A DNA stretch of 64,000 bases from Maylandia zebra (Eukaryota; Chordata; Actinopteri; Cichliformes; Cichlidae). The notes beneath the pieces were generated by a model. The model did no database searches and was not told the DNA's origin. It saw nothing but the letters and a program-made list of their open reading frames with translations. The DNA lies in assembly GCF_041146795.1 (NCBI RefSeq), contig NC_135172.1, positions 37,658,623 through 37,722,622 on the forward strand, given 5' to 3'. Within the stretch, counting starts at the first letter, position 1; each line of letters begins with the position of its first letter. The position numbers and the translations under genes were made by a program. Shown here piece after piece: positions 1-13,732 of the stretch.

Positions 1-2575
1 TCGGGGAATTGTAAAGCAAATGTTACTGATCTTTCTCTTTTTCTAAACAGAGCTAAAATTAATCTTCTCTTGTAATGTGAGTTAAGATAATCTTTTACAT
101 AGAAAATATAAGACAAATAAAAGATGTAACTTACAAACACTAAATGCCCTTGTACTACAAAGAAGAATAGTGTGTATCACTGTTGTACTAGGTGTTGTAG
201 ACTTAGAGGTGGACTTGGGATGTTGGGGTACCAAAGGCCAGTTCTCCACAGACAATGTTTGGCTTTTGACTCAGAATTGTGAGGGCAAAAGTTAATCATC
301 TTTTCTGTGTGACTTGTATTCTTACTACTCACAACTATGCGTCTATGTCAAAAGACAAAGATACTGCAAAACAGGATGACTTTGTCTAAAAATATCCACC
401 TCCAGAGGAACCTATAATGCTTTCAACAGAAGATAACAGTAAAACATTTACAAACAGCAGGCGGAAGAGTTAAGCTACATCTGAGTCTGTATAGCCAGAA
501 TGGAAAAGTGTGAGCTCCAAAATGACATGTGTGTATATAGAGTACATAGCGTTTCACATTAACAGAGCACTGTGACTTATTCCATGAATAAACTCACTAA
601 ATAAAAAATAAATACAACCTGATCTATTTTCAATGACTACACCATTTTATCCTTCTATCTCTGAGCCCCTCCCCTCCCCCACAAGTGTTACCATGGAGAT
701 GACCAAATGCATATCATATGCATGCATGAGTTTGTGTGACTGATGCGCTCAGGGCTGGGCAGCAGGCAGAGGGGAGGAGTGGGGGGAGTGGGGCACGACA
801 CAGAAATGTGTTCTACTTAAAATGCTAATTTTACATATTTAATGCCACAGAGCAATTTCTATTGGGAGATGAGTGGAGAAGCAGTGAAGCATAAGGAGAA
901 GAGGGAGAGCACTTATAGCATACACTCAACTGTCCAACAGGAAGGGGTGGGTGGGTGAAAGCACAAATTCCCTTCTCTCCACTTAACTCATTTATTCATC
1001 TGTTTGTACACTCTCCCGTCTTTATCTCACTCCTGCCCTCGTCTCTCTTTCTGCCTCTCAGCATCCCAGGCCTCCTTATATAATTGTTCTGAATGTGTTG
1101 AGACAGGGATTCACTGACAGAGGTCCAGACTGCGCCACTCCAGACATTCGACATCAACCAGACAGAATCTTTGACCTGTTACCAAAAACACCAGCACACA
1201 AGACACCGTAGGGAAAACGCAATGGGCTCCATTGTGTGCAGTATTACTTGGCTTTACAATTTCAACAAATTAATGTTTGTGAAAGGTAAATTGTGAGGAG
1301 GTTTTAGCAAAAATCAGGAAAAGAAAGATTAAACTTGTCACAAACTCTAAGACTAAATGTATAGCAGTTATAGAGAACCTGTATGACAGAAGATAGTCAG
1401 ATCACATCCAGAAAAATCTCTATTAGTTCAATGTCCAAGAGTTCTCTCCAGGTCGCCTTCTGATTGTGCTCCCTGACCCCAGCTAGCATGCAGCCATCAC
1501 TGGTTTCATGGTTGATTACAGCTATTCCTGGATTACTCCTGTGTTGTTTTTGGGGCTAAAGGTAAAACCAGATTAACTCGACTTTGGATCTGTGAACTCA
1601 GCTGGAAGGCCAGAGGGCTGGTTCTCATGGAGAGAGCATGGACACACACATACATAGAGCAAGAGTGCACACACTTCAATAAACAGACAGACGCACACAG
1701 GCACAGGATTTATGTTTCCATTGCTTCAGAGGACAATCAGTCAACAGAAATCGATTAAAGAATCGTCCCTTTTTAATCAAAGCCTAATCTTGATAAACAA
1801 ATATCTGCATGTGAATTTTAAGGATGTGGGCAGATAGTATCCTCTTGTGCACCACACAAACTAACTGGTTTTCATAAAATGCAGTTTCAAAATTTCCAGT
1901 CTGAAAATTCTTTTTGTGTGTGTGTATTTGAAAATGTTGATAGTCACAGAATAGAATGGCTTTAACAAGTCAACTGCTGACTGGATATTCCACTATGTGG
2001 ATAAAATTGTACCCACAGGCCTGAAGTCTGAAGACTAATCAACTGGTTCCAATCAAGTCTTCATCCACAAAACTTTTGTGCATTTGTTTATTAGTCCAAA
2101 AAAACAAAGACTAAAAATTATACTCCCACACTACATGTACAAGTAGACAACAGACATTCATACACACAGACACAAAGTAAGTTAAGGAAAAATAATGGAC
2201 ACATGAAACCACCAAAATGATGGGAGGAGGAACAGAAAAGGAACAGCTCATGAGCCGAAGGCAAAATAATACAGAGAAATCAACCCATGAGTTTCACAAG
2301 GCAATTTTCAAAGGGGTATTTTCAGTGACCAAGTCAGTCACCCGATCTCAGCCCAACAGAGAATGGATTTCACTTATAAAATATAAAACTAAATGAAGAA
2401 AGACCCACAAACAAGCGGCAACAAGAATTGGGTACATTAAAGCCCCGGGGAGAATATTTTGCAAGAGCACATGGGGACAAGACATGAGACAACAGGCATT
2501 CATTAATTGCAAAGGATTTCTAAGTATTAAAAACAATCTTTACATCTAAAATTATGTTAGTTTGTCCAGTTACAA
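1..2575. other. Gene-free sequence, no recognised exon
   Basis: I see no exon with protein homology and no clear transposon here. The stretch at about 660-840 is richer in G and C than its surroundings and holds a perfect 17-nt palindrome (see 707-723), so it could be a non-coding regulatory element. That is inference from composition only. The rest is AT-rich DNA with short CA-rich runs near 1640-1700. Confidence 0.5.
707..723. promoter_or_regulatory. Perfect palindrome made of two octamer-like half sites
   Basis: The sequence ATGCATAT-C-ATATGCAT is an exact inverted repeat around a single C. Each half resembles a POU/octamer-type site (ATGCAAAT-like). It lies in a GC-richer island with C-rich runs on one side and G-rich runs on the other. 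A regulatory role is inference; the palindrome itself is directly visible. Confidence 0.35.
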
Positions 2576-2690
2576 TGTGATAGGCTGGCTACCTGTCCAG
2601 GCTGTACCCCGCCTCTCGCCCTATGGTAGGATAGGATCCGCTCCAGCCCCTCGCTAGCCGGGTAAGGATAAGCAAGCCTATACTGAGCCT
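2576..2690 (-). repeat. Interspersed fish repeat fragment (gtcacagggcgagaggcggg family, reversed)
   Basis: The segment contains 'acctgtccaggctgtacccc' and 'gcctctcgccctatggtagg', the reverse complement of a very common teleost repeat whose forward form reads 'cctatcccagctgtcacagg' and 'gcgagaggcggggtacaccc'. A shorter forward relative of the same family occurs twice near 40.6 and 41.1 kb. The edges are approximate. Confidence 0.6.
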
Positions 2691-5140
2691 CTGAAAGTGG
2701 GTGTCTATGTATAAAAACGTGTAATTAACCCAGAAAGTCTTCATTTCAAACATGTCTTGATTAAAATGTATTATGTTAGAACCAAAATGACAAGCAGTTG
2801 CTCTTTTAAAACTTGGGAAAACATTCAACTTGCTATCAATTAAACTAATTTTGGAGGTTTTTGGTGCACAGTGTTTGGCAGATGGTCATACTTGTTAGAA
2901 GGTTTGACATTATTATAATTAAATCTAAATAAATCATTATCTTTACCATATACTGGACTTTTTTGAGGCTAACTTTACTCATGTTTTGGAACTAGCTTAT
3001 CCAAAACCTACTGCTATGCAGGGTTGATACTACTGTAGCATTAGCTGTATTATTAGCATCTATTATGTACTAATCATACGTTGCCTCTGTTATTTCTTTT
3101 ACTTTTCTGATTGAGACCACATCTCTATTTTATTATATTTTGTCAGATTTTTTTAATTAAACAAAATTATTTTTATGATACAGACAACCCTGGAAAAAAT
3201 TAACACATTTAACTTTTATAGATCTCTGCAGGTAATTTTGATATCAAGTTGTGACTTCCAGTTTTTCCCCTTTTTACTTACCAATCATCAGCAAAGCTTA
3301 ATGATTACACTATGTTTCATAAGGAGTCTTTGGTCCTCAGATCTGAACCCTTCTGCATCACACTGACAGGTTACCTCTGCTGCGATGCTCAGTGGAGCCA
3401 GCGAGTCCTGGGTCTTTTCTGGTTGACAATGTCCATGGCTGGCTGCAGCTATTGACATTTCCTAATACTGACAGCAAAGCAGTCTGCAACTAGAGTCCTA
3501 GATTCATCATCTGTATGTGTGTGTTGTACATGCATGTGTGTGCATTTAACTCAGTCAACTGACTTTTAATTTTCAATCTCCATCTTTCTGTGTGAAGATG
3601 TAGAGTTATTTTAACCCCAAGCCCCCACCACTTATATTGGAGCTAGGTTTGTAAAAGGGGTGGTCTAGGGTCTAGGGTCTCAACTAGATCAAGTGCAACT
3701 TAAACATACATTTATTGATTTTTTTTTTTTGGTGTCATCATCATGCAACATTACGAAAAACAAGTTCAAGTTAAATTTTTAGATTAAACTTAAAATGTTG
3801 TTTGAAAAAAAAAAAAAAAAAGGTCAAAATTAGAGATTAGAGTTATCGTTTCAAGCCAAACAACTGCTACAGGTCCTATACCCTCTACAAATTACTTTGT
3901 GTAGATGAGTTAGTAAAAAGCAATCTGCTGTCCTATTGTGCATATGCATCCTAATAACTAAAACGGACTCTGAAGTATGATTTCACCATGTCATAAAAAT
4001 AAGGCATTTTGTAGAGAATGTAGCACCCGTGGCAGTTGTCTCCACATTTTGACTGTTTTCTCAAAAGAGTATTTCGACTTTTACTTGAAATATTTTTTCC
4101 AACTTTAATTATTTATTCTCAAAATGATCAATAATATATTGTTTTTCTTAATGTGGCCCTAATACTCCTTTATAGCAGGGCGAATGTAACCTACTCCCAA
4201 ATAAAGTCTTAGTCTGGCATTATAGACATCCTCATCATTTCTGAGTGTACAAGATGGCCTTTTGGTCACAGAGGACTCATGTGAGTGTGCCATCTTGGCA
4301 GTCACAGATGTCATTAACCACTATTTTAGTCTAAGGACAGACAAATAACATAAGATAAAACTGACAGGTTAACCTTTTCAATTATCTCGTACCCATGAGG
4401 AAAAACAATGTAGACTGCTAATACAATGTGGCATGGAGGCAATTGAAATATCATTGCTCTCATATCCCGGGGCCTACGCACGCATACAGTGTAGCTCCAT
4501 GAGATACAACACAAAAATGCTCAAACAAAACAGCTGGAATTCTATTCTGTGCATCTGTCCAAAGTTCAGCTCGCCAGTGTCAGTGGGCTCTCTGTGTCGT
4601 ATGCCTCAATAAAACAATCGCCCACATAACACGAAGAACACACACAGACACGCACAAATCTGAGTGAGTGGCCTGCTAGACACACAATTTCCCCAATCCT
4701 CCCACAGGCACCAGTCCAGCCCATGAGGTCATCGCCTGCCGAGACCCTGGATTATAACTCCAAAGGGACCCTTGGAAGCATGTGGTTATACGTTCTGACA
4801 GCCCAGCAGCCTGATTAAGCCCCCTGTTTGCTAATGCTAAGCTAATATTAGCTTTGTTGTCCGCCTAAAGGTGCATTTTTCAATAGCTATGGGCAAAGCA
4901 GTGGTAGGCTAAGCTAAATCTATGCTAATTTCACTGGGCACACCTACGTATTTTGTCATCCAAATGACTTAATGCAATGTGAGGGATTCATCACTGTGTA
5001 ATGAGCTCAATGCACCAAGCTAACACTGGATCACTTTTGTCTAACACAAGATTAAAGGAAGGTCATATGCAGAGGATTTGGCTGCAACTAGTTTGAAGTC
5101 TCAAGGGAACAAATCAAGAAAAACTTAAGTGGAAGGTTAC
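2691..5140. other. Gene-free AT-rich sequence
   Basis: No exon, RNA gene or complete transposon was recognised. Poly-T and poly-A runs occur near 3720 and 3806. Near 4830-4870 there is a cluster of GCTAA/TTAGC motifs of the kind common in percomorph intergenic DNA. Confidence 0.45.
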
Positions 5141-5216
5141 AATAATAATAATAATAATGGATTGGATTTATATAGCGCTTTTCAAGGCACCCAAAGCGCT
5201 TTACAATACCACTATT
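5141..5216 (+). repeat. Interspersed repeat tail (tatagcgctttt family) after an (AAT)n run
   Basis: An (AAT)n microsatellite leads into 'ggatttatatagcgcttttc' and 'cccaaagcgctttacaa', a short sequence found at the ends of several abundant fish retroelements. Only the conserved tail is recognisable, so the parent family is not assigned. Confidence 0.5.
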
Positions 5217-6639
5217 CATTCAAGCATAATACTGTTAGCTGCATTCAGTATAATAACTCCTTAACCAACTGAATGAGCTGAACTGTATAGCACCTGTTCT
5301 ATAGCATAAATATGTAACCTTAAATCCAGTAAGTAAGATAATAACAGCAACTCTCAGAAAATTACTGTTTTTACTGTAGTCCGGTTCTAATTGAAGCCCA
5401 TATGTGACAACTGACCTACATGAGAAGACAATCATAGTTTTCAGTTTTAGTCCGAGTTGTTTATTTGCACAATTGTTTTTCAGTCAAAATCTAGAGGCAC
5501 ACTACACTAAACTCTTTTGTTATCAGATTCCTAAACATTCCATGGTAGAACTTGTTTGGTTTTTCCATAAAAAGAACTTTACTGACTTCATCTAATATGT
5601 GAATCAATTGTGTGATGGCATGTCTTCCAAGTACAGCTGAATACAAACAGATTGAGAGTTTCTAGATATTTAATAGTATTATAATATCAAGACAGACATT
5701 CACATATTTGGGATATTAAATGTTATAATACCTTGCTCATTTTAACTTCTGAAAAGCAATAATCAGTTAAAAGTAAATAGTGACTATCAATATATTCTAT
5801 TAAAACTTCTGTAAAAGAAAGAAAAAAGTATTTTCATCTTAACAACAAAAAAACCCCGATCAATTAAGATTTTTTCTGTCTGCTTTAAAAGAATCCTGCC
5901 CTCAAGTAACATAACTCATCAGCGCTTCAAGTACTGGTTTTAACATCAATTAAAATCCCAGCACCACTTGCTGAGCTGCACTGTGCACTGTCACATCGTG
6001 TTGTGTGATCCCGCCGGGTGATGATCTGTGACAAAAAGCTCCATCATGTTTGGCTGCACCACACAGATACAGAAAAAAAATACTCTCTTCTTAATCTCGT
6101 ATATGCAACTTTCAACCATGTGTCTTGTTCCAATAAATGCACTTGTCTACAATTACACTTAAACTGAATATTCACACATGCCTGCACAAGCAAACACAGC
6201 TACCAGATAATAAGAGCTGGCTGCAAAAACAAACAGATAGTGTCATTGAATACAATGAGAAAGAGACACGCTTGTGTGTGAGAAATCGCCCATTATCATC
6301 TCCACCCATACGAGTTCTCCGCTTCATTCTCCCTGTCCTAACACATTGCCCAGTAAACAGGCTGAGGCCAACGGCTCAACTCAATGCCACCACGTGTTAT
6401 CCCACAGTGCCTACTTTTTCCTCCATGAGTGTAATCAGCTCAGACAAACCAAATATCTGTGGAGTTTAAACCACTTTGACTCATTGGTTGACTTCTAACT
6501 ATGCAACAAATTACAGTTGCTTTCTAACAGCCTTGTGATACTGAATTAAATTATAACAATAATAAATGAAGCTGGAAAAAATGCAAATAAAATAAAAAAA
6601 GATTTGTTTGTCTTTGTTGTAACAACATTTCTTGGCAGT

Positions 6640-6925
6640 ACAGTTTGGCAGTAAACTGCTGGAAAGCCTTAAATGGTGACCTATTTGTATGGGAAATGCA
6701 TTCGTGGGTTAAGCAGCAGAGTTGAGTATTTGGGTTACCAAATCTTCTCTGCCTATCCCAAACACCTTATTATGTGACCAACACAGCACTGGTTGAAGAA
6801 TGGAATGCCATCCCACAGCAGTGATTGACCAAGCTGGTGATCGGCAGTGTATGTTTCTTCAACATACTACTAAGGCCCATGTTTGTTGAGTGAATAAAAT
6901 GTTAAATTGCCACTATGTCTTGTAT
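6640..6925 (+). mobile_element. Degenerate Tc1/mariner relic, transposase C-terminus
   Basis: Translating around 6780-6860 on the plus strand gives TALVEEWNAIPQQ, a stop, then LTKLVIGSV. This matches the C-terminal signature of one Tc1-like family (VEEWNAIPQ). It is followed by 'aaattgccactatgtcttgt', typical of the 3' end of that family. The catalytic portion is missing and frames are broken, so it is a dead fragment. Confidence 0.6.
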
Positions 6926-7752
6926 TTTTAGACTTCAATAATCCAATCCAATAAACTACAACAATCAAAAGTAAATTCCAGAATAAGCCATTTGGCATTG
7001 GCATTGAAGATTTGGCAAGTTGTTAGTGAGCACAACTCATGTACTCAACCGTGCTGCTCAACCCACAAATGCAGGGGAACTCCACTTCCTCTCAAAGGGG
7101 AAATAAAAAGGCAGTGGGGTATAAGAATTATTCCCAATAAAGCAAAAAGAAATAACTGACCAAACACAAATTTCCTTTGTTCTTCTGCGAAGTTTGTGTG
7201 TTCATATATCCTGAACTCTTAAATGAGGACAGCCTTGTAGATGTTATTTTTGGGACTCTACCTACACAAATGAACTCTGGATAGACAAAACATATTACAC
7301 ATTTGTGTAGGAAAAGGAAATGGTCACTGAAAATCAGTGCGAGGTTGTTCTAAGTGATGGGAGTGGTATCTTGATGGGAGTGGTATCTTCCAGGATGATA
7401 CTGTCCTATCCATAGGGAATTAAGGTTTACTGAATGGTTTCATTAGTATCAAAATTGTGTCAATTGCATGCTGTAGCTGTACAGTTATCAAATCCCAACC
7501 CTAATGAACACTTTCAGGAGATTTTGAACCAATGCGTGATGGTGCACACACTAAATGAGTGACTATACTTTGGAAAAACTATTTTTAAAAGTTTGGAAGA
7601 TCTCCAGAGACTTGAAGGATCCAAAGAAACACTGTGGCCCAAGACTTTGCAAACCAATTTAATTTTTTTTATTTAATTTGTCATCTGTCTAGATCTTCAA
7701 ACATACTTCTAGAGGATCTATAACAGGTAACGTTAAAAGTGTAAAGGTTTAA

Positions 7753-8052
7753 CCTCCTAGGACCCGAACTCTTCCACAGCATGCATTTTTAATTTCTCTT
7801 TGATATTTGGGCATATTGGGGCCCGATGAATGTTAAAACAAAGAATTACCAGATTTTTTTTTTTACCTTATTTTTGTTTTTAAGAAAAATAAGAGCCACA
7901 TATGAGGATATTCGTTTAAAATTGTGATAGAACAGTAGCAGTATAATGTCCTCGTAAGTGGATATCAGGCCCTTGTAGAGCAAAATTGAGTATTTTGGTC
8001 TAAATAACCCAAAATGTGATGTTCACATATGTGGACGCCAGGTCCTAGGAGG
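7753..8052. mobile_element. 300-bp MITE with 12-bp TIRs and TTAA target duplication
   Basis: The left end CCTCCTAGGACC is mirrored exactly by GGTCCTAGGAGG at the right end, and both are directly flanked by TTAA (7749-7752 and 8053-8056). TTAA duplication is characteristic of piggyBac-like and Kolobok-like DNA transposons. The interior has no usable reading frame, so this is a non-autonomous copy. Just inside the right terminus, 'acatatgtgg' is common in fish copies of this element. The choice between piggyBac and Kolobok cannot be made from the termini alone. Confidence 0.85.
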
Positions 8053-8554
8053 TTAAAGCTGATTTGATAAACTGTACACTGGATAAGCCCAGCTGCACAT
8101 TTTATTTTTATTTGTGCAACTCCTTTTCTTTTCGATACGTTTTAAATAGCGTCGTAGCGTAGTATAGTAGTAGGTTTATTCTAAGTGTAATAAAGCTAAT
8201 TTAAACATAGGAAATAGCTTGGCATCATCACCGCCACCAGGGCTATTTGTGTGCTCAGTGATGCTGACTATGTGCGTTCAGTGGTGCGTTCACATACTCT
8301 TGCATGACAGCTAAAGTAGCTCCGTCTAACGGCACTGATGTTTCCTGCCATTTGCCTTTAGGGCTTTTCCTCTTTCTCTGCCTCTTTCTAGCTGACTTTT
8401 AAAGTGTTTTTCTGTTTCGTTCTCCCCGAGGAAATATGATCAACAAAGCCTAGCTTTAGAGAGAGCAAGGCCAATGATCTTAGTGTCTGTTTAGTGCGTT
8501 ATCATGGCCCTGCCAAAGGCTTTGGCCAGTTTACATGTCATTCAGTAAAAGTCA

Positions 8555-9290
8555 GGTTGGGTTGAGAATAAGTGAGGCAGAGGTTTAAACCATTATACCC
8601 CGAGTTCCTTTTGTGAAATAAGGCAAAAAAAAGCTGCATAGATGTGAAAAAGAAAGTCGAAAAAAATCGAAATTCTGAATTAATCAGGACATTCACAAGT
8701 GGAAAACCAATCAAGACAGCTACCAATCTTCCCAGGAGTGGACGTCCCAGCAAATACACCTCAAGGTCAGACTGTGCAGTGCTCAGAGAAATCTCCCAAA
8801 AGCTACGTCTCAGACTTTATAGGCCTCAGTTTGTGTGTTAAATATTCAAATCCATGACAACACAATTAGAAAATCTGCAAGAAGGTATGGTTTGTTGAAA
8901 GCTTTGCCAGGAGAAAGCCTATTCTCTCTAAAAAGAGCATTGCAGAATAGCATAAATTTATGAAGTTGGATATGTACACACCACAACACTTCTGGTACTT
9001 CTTTTCTTTGGATGGAGAAGATCAAAGTGGAGATGTTTAGCTATAAATGCTGAGCAGAAACAAGGTGTTGTGATGGTTCAGTCAAAGTTTAGACTTTAAT
9101 CTGACTGAGTAAATGCCTGCAAACCTCAACAAACTAAAGTAACGTTATAAACGAAAGTGGAACAGGATTCTTCTACAACGATATTAGAGACAAATAAAGC
9201 TAGAAAAGTTCTATTTCAAGTCATTGCAGCTAAAGGTGGTTCTTGAATGATGGGGGCACTTAGTTGTTCAAACAGTGCTTTTGCGCTGGC
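8555..9290 (+). mobile_element. Degenerate Tc1-like transposon (N-terminal transposase relic)
   Basis: The stretch near 8690-8800 translates to TATNLPRSGRPSKYTSRSDC, the DNA-binding domain and GRP(R/S) motif of Tc1 transposases. Farther on (about 9110-9240), 'aacctcaacaaactaaagta', 'caacgatattagagac' and 'attgcagctaaaggtggttc' match the C-terminal coding region and 3' end of the same family. Stops and frameshifts intervene and no inverted repeats are recognisable. It is a fossil copy. Confidence 0.7.
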
Positions 9291-9299
9291 ATAGATTTT

Positions 9300-12163
<2,864 letters not shown>

Positions 12164-12947
12164 CTGTTCCTCTTCCCTTGCAGTGTGCAGTGGCAGGCCC
12201 GAGTCTGTAATTGCTGCCTCTGTGGCGTGGACAGACAGGCGAACTGGGGATTGGAGATGACACGCACCCATTATTAGTGGACCAAGTGCTGTTTTTGCAA
12301 TTACTGAGGATTTGGCTGAACACGCTGAATCAGACTCTGGGATTCTCTATTCAGAAGCCATTTCAACTCCAACTGGCTGCACAGCTTCTGTTGGCCCCGG
12401 CCTAAACAGCACTGGGCTGGGCCTCTGTGCGGGCCTGAAAATCTGTTCTGGGGAAACACATTTTGAAGAATATGAACTTGAATTTGTTTTACATTGTGTT
12501 TATTTGGTTATCCTATTGGATCTACCCTTTGACTGGAAAGCACTTATGGGTGAACTCCTGTAGTTGTTTTGTTTATTTGCTTTAGTGTGACTTGATCTGA
12601 GTTTTCTTACATTTTTATCTATGAGATAGCACCAAAAGGGCAGGCAGGCAGAACCACACAGAATTATGAAAAATACTTCAGAATAGGAGCACTGAACCTC
12701 TATTCTACCCATCTACCAACCTCTTATTTGCACTAAAGTGTTGTTTTATATGTTGGGCAATAACTGATGTAACAGAAGAAAAACTACACAATAATAAATA
12801 AATCTTCTTCTTTATTTATTTATTTTTTTTTGCTTTGCCTTTTATTTGTCAATTAAAAATACTTTTGGCTTTTGGAAAATGACTTGGAAAATGTAGTAAA
12901 TAGATGCCCAGCACCTCTGAAGGTCACTTTAATCAGTCACTCCCTAC

Positions 12948-13724
12948 AAGAAGTGGGAAGTAACTAAGTACAAAAATACTTTGTTACTGTACTTGAGTAG
13001 AATTTCCAGGTCTCTATAACATGTGACATCTATGTTTCATACATTTCATTATTTTTCATATTGTGAAATGTGCTGCAAAACAATCTGAGGTAGACTAACT
13101 GTGTTAAAGGTTGCATGAAGAATACTCTGCAGGTGAGTGCAGGACAAACAGGTTAGTTTGCTGCACTGTGATGGATTTCGATCAGCTGTTCACAGCCTGT
13201 ACATTAAGAAAACCTGAAGCTTTCAATAGAAATTATTGTGCATTATGATTATTTTACCCACACTGAGACATTACAACTAATTTTAGGGTTCCCCACCTGC
13301 TGACTCTCACTTTGACCTCTTCCCTACACATTTTCCTGTTTAGAGGCAAAGTCACACTCTACAATGTAGGCAACAGAAAAGAGAGCTGTTATTTTATTTT
13401 CCTTATTTTTCTCTGCTCATGTTCTACTGATATAAGCCAAATACCTTTATTAAAATAAAAATGTAGGCTAAAATGAAGTTTGTATTTCTATCTACAAATA
13501 ATATTTTAGTATTACATTAATATAGCACTAGGTTCAGTTGCCTTTGCATATAAATAAGTGGTAGGAATGTTCTTCAAGGAGCTTCTTTTGCTTTCTTACT
13601 TTGAATACATTTCAGAGCCGGTACTTTTTGACTTTTACTTAAGTAAAGAAGTCAAATCCAGACTTTAACACTAATATCTGTGCTTCTACTCAAGTACAGA
13701 ATGTCTGTACTTTTGGCACCTCTG
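12948..13724. mobile_element. Non-autonomous hAT-like element with 8-bp target duplication
   Basis: The octamer CTCCCTAC occurs immediately before the element (12940-12947) and again immediately after it (13725-13732), as expected of a hAT insertion. The left end 'agtgggaagtaactaagtac' and the right end (reverse complement 'cagaggtgccaaaagtac') are diverged inverted repeats. Both arms contain 'gtacttgagtagaa' pointing inward, a well-known feature of this fish repeat. There is no transposase frame. Confidence 0.75.
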
Positions 13725-13732
13725 CTCCCTAC

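Noticed and set aside
7360-7390. Short tandem duplication of 'tgatgggagtggtatctt'
   Set aside because: Two copies of about 18 nt only; ordinary slippage with no further structure.
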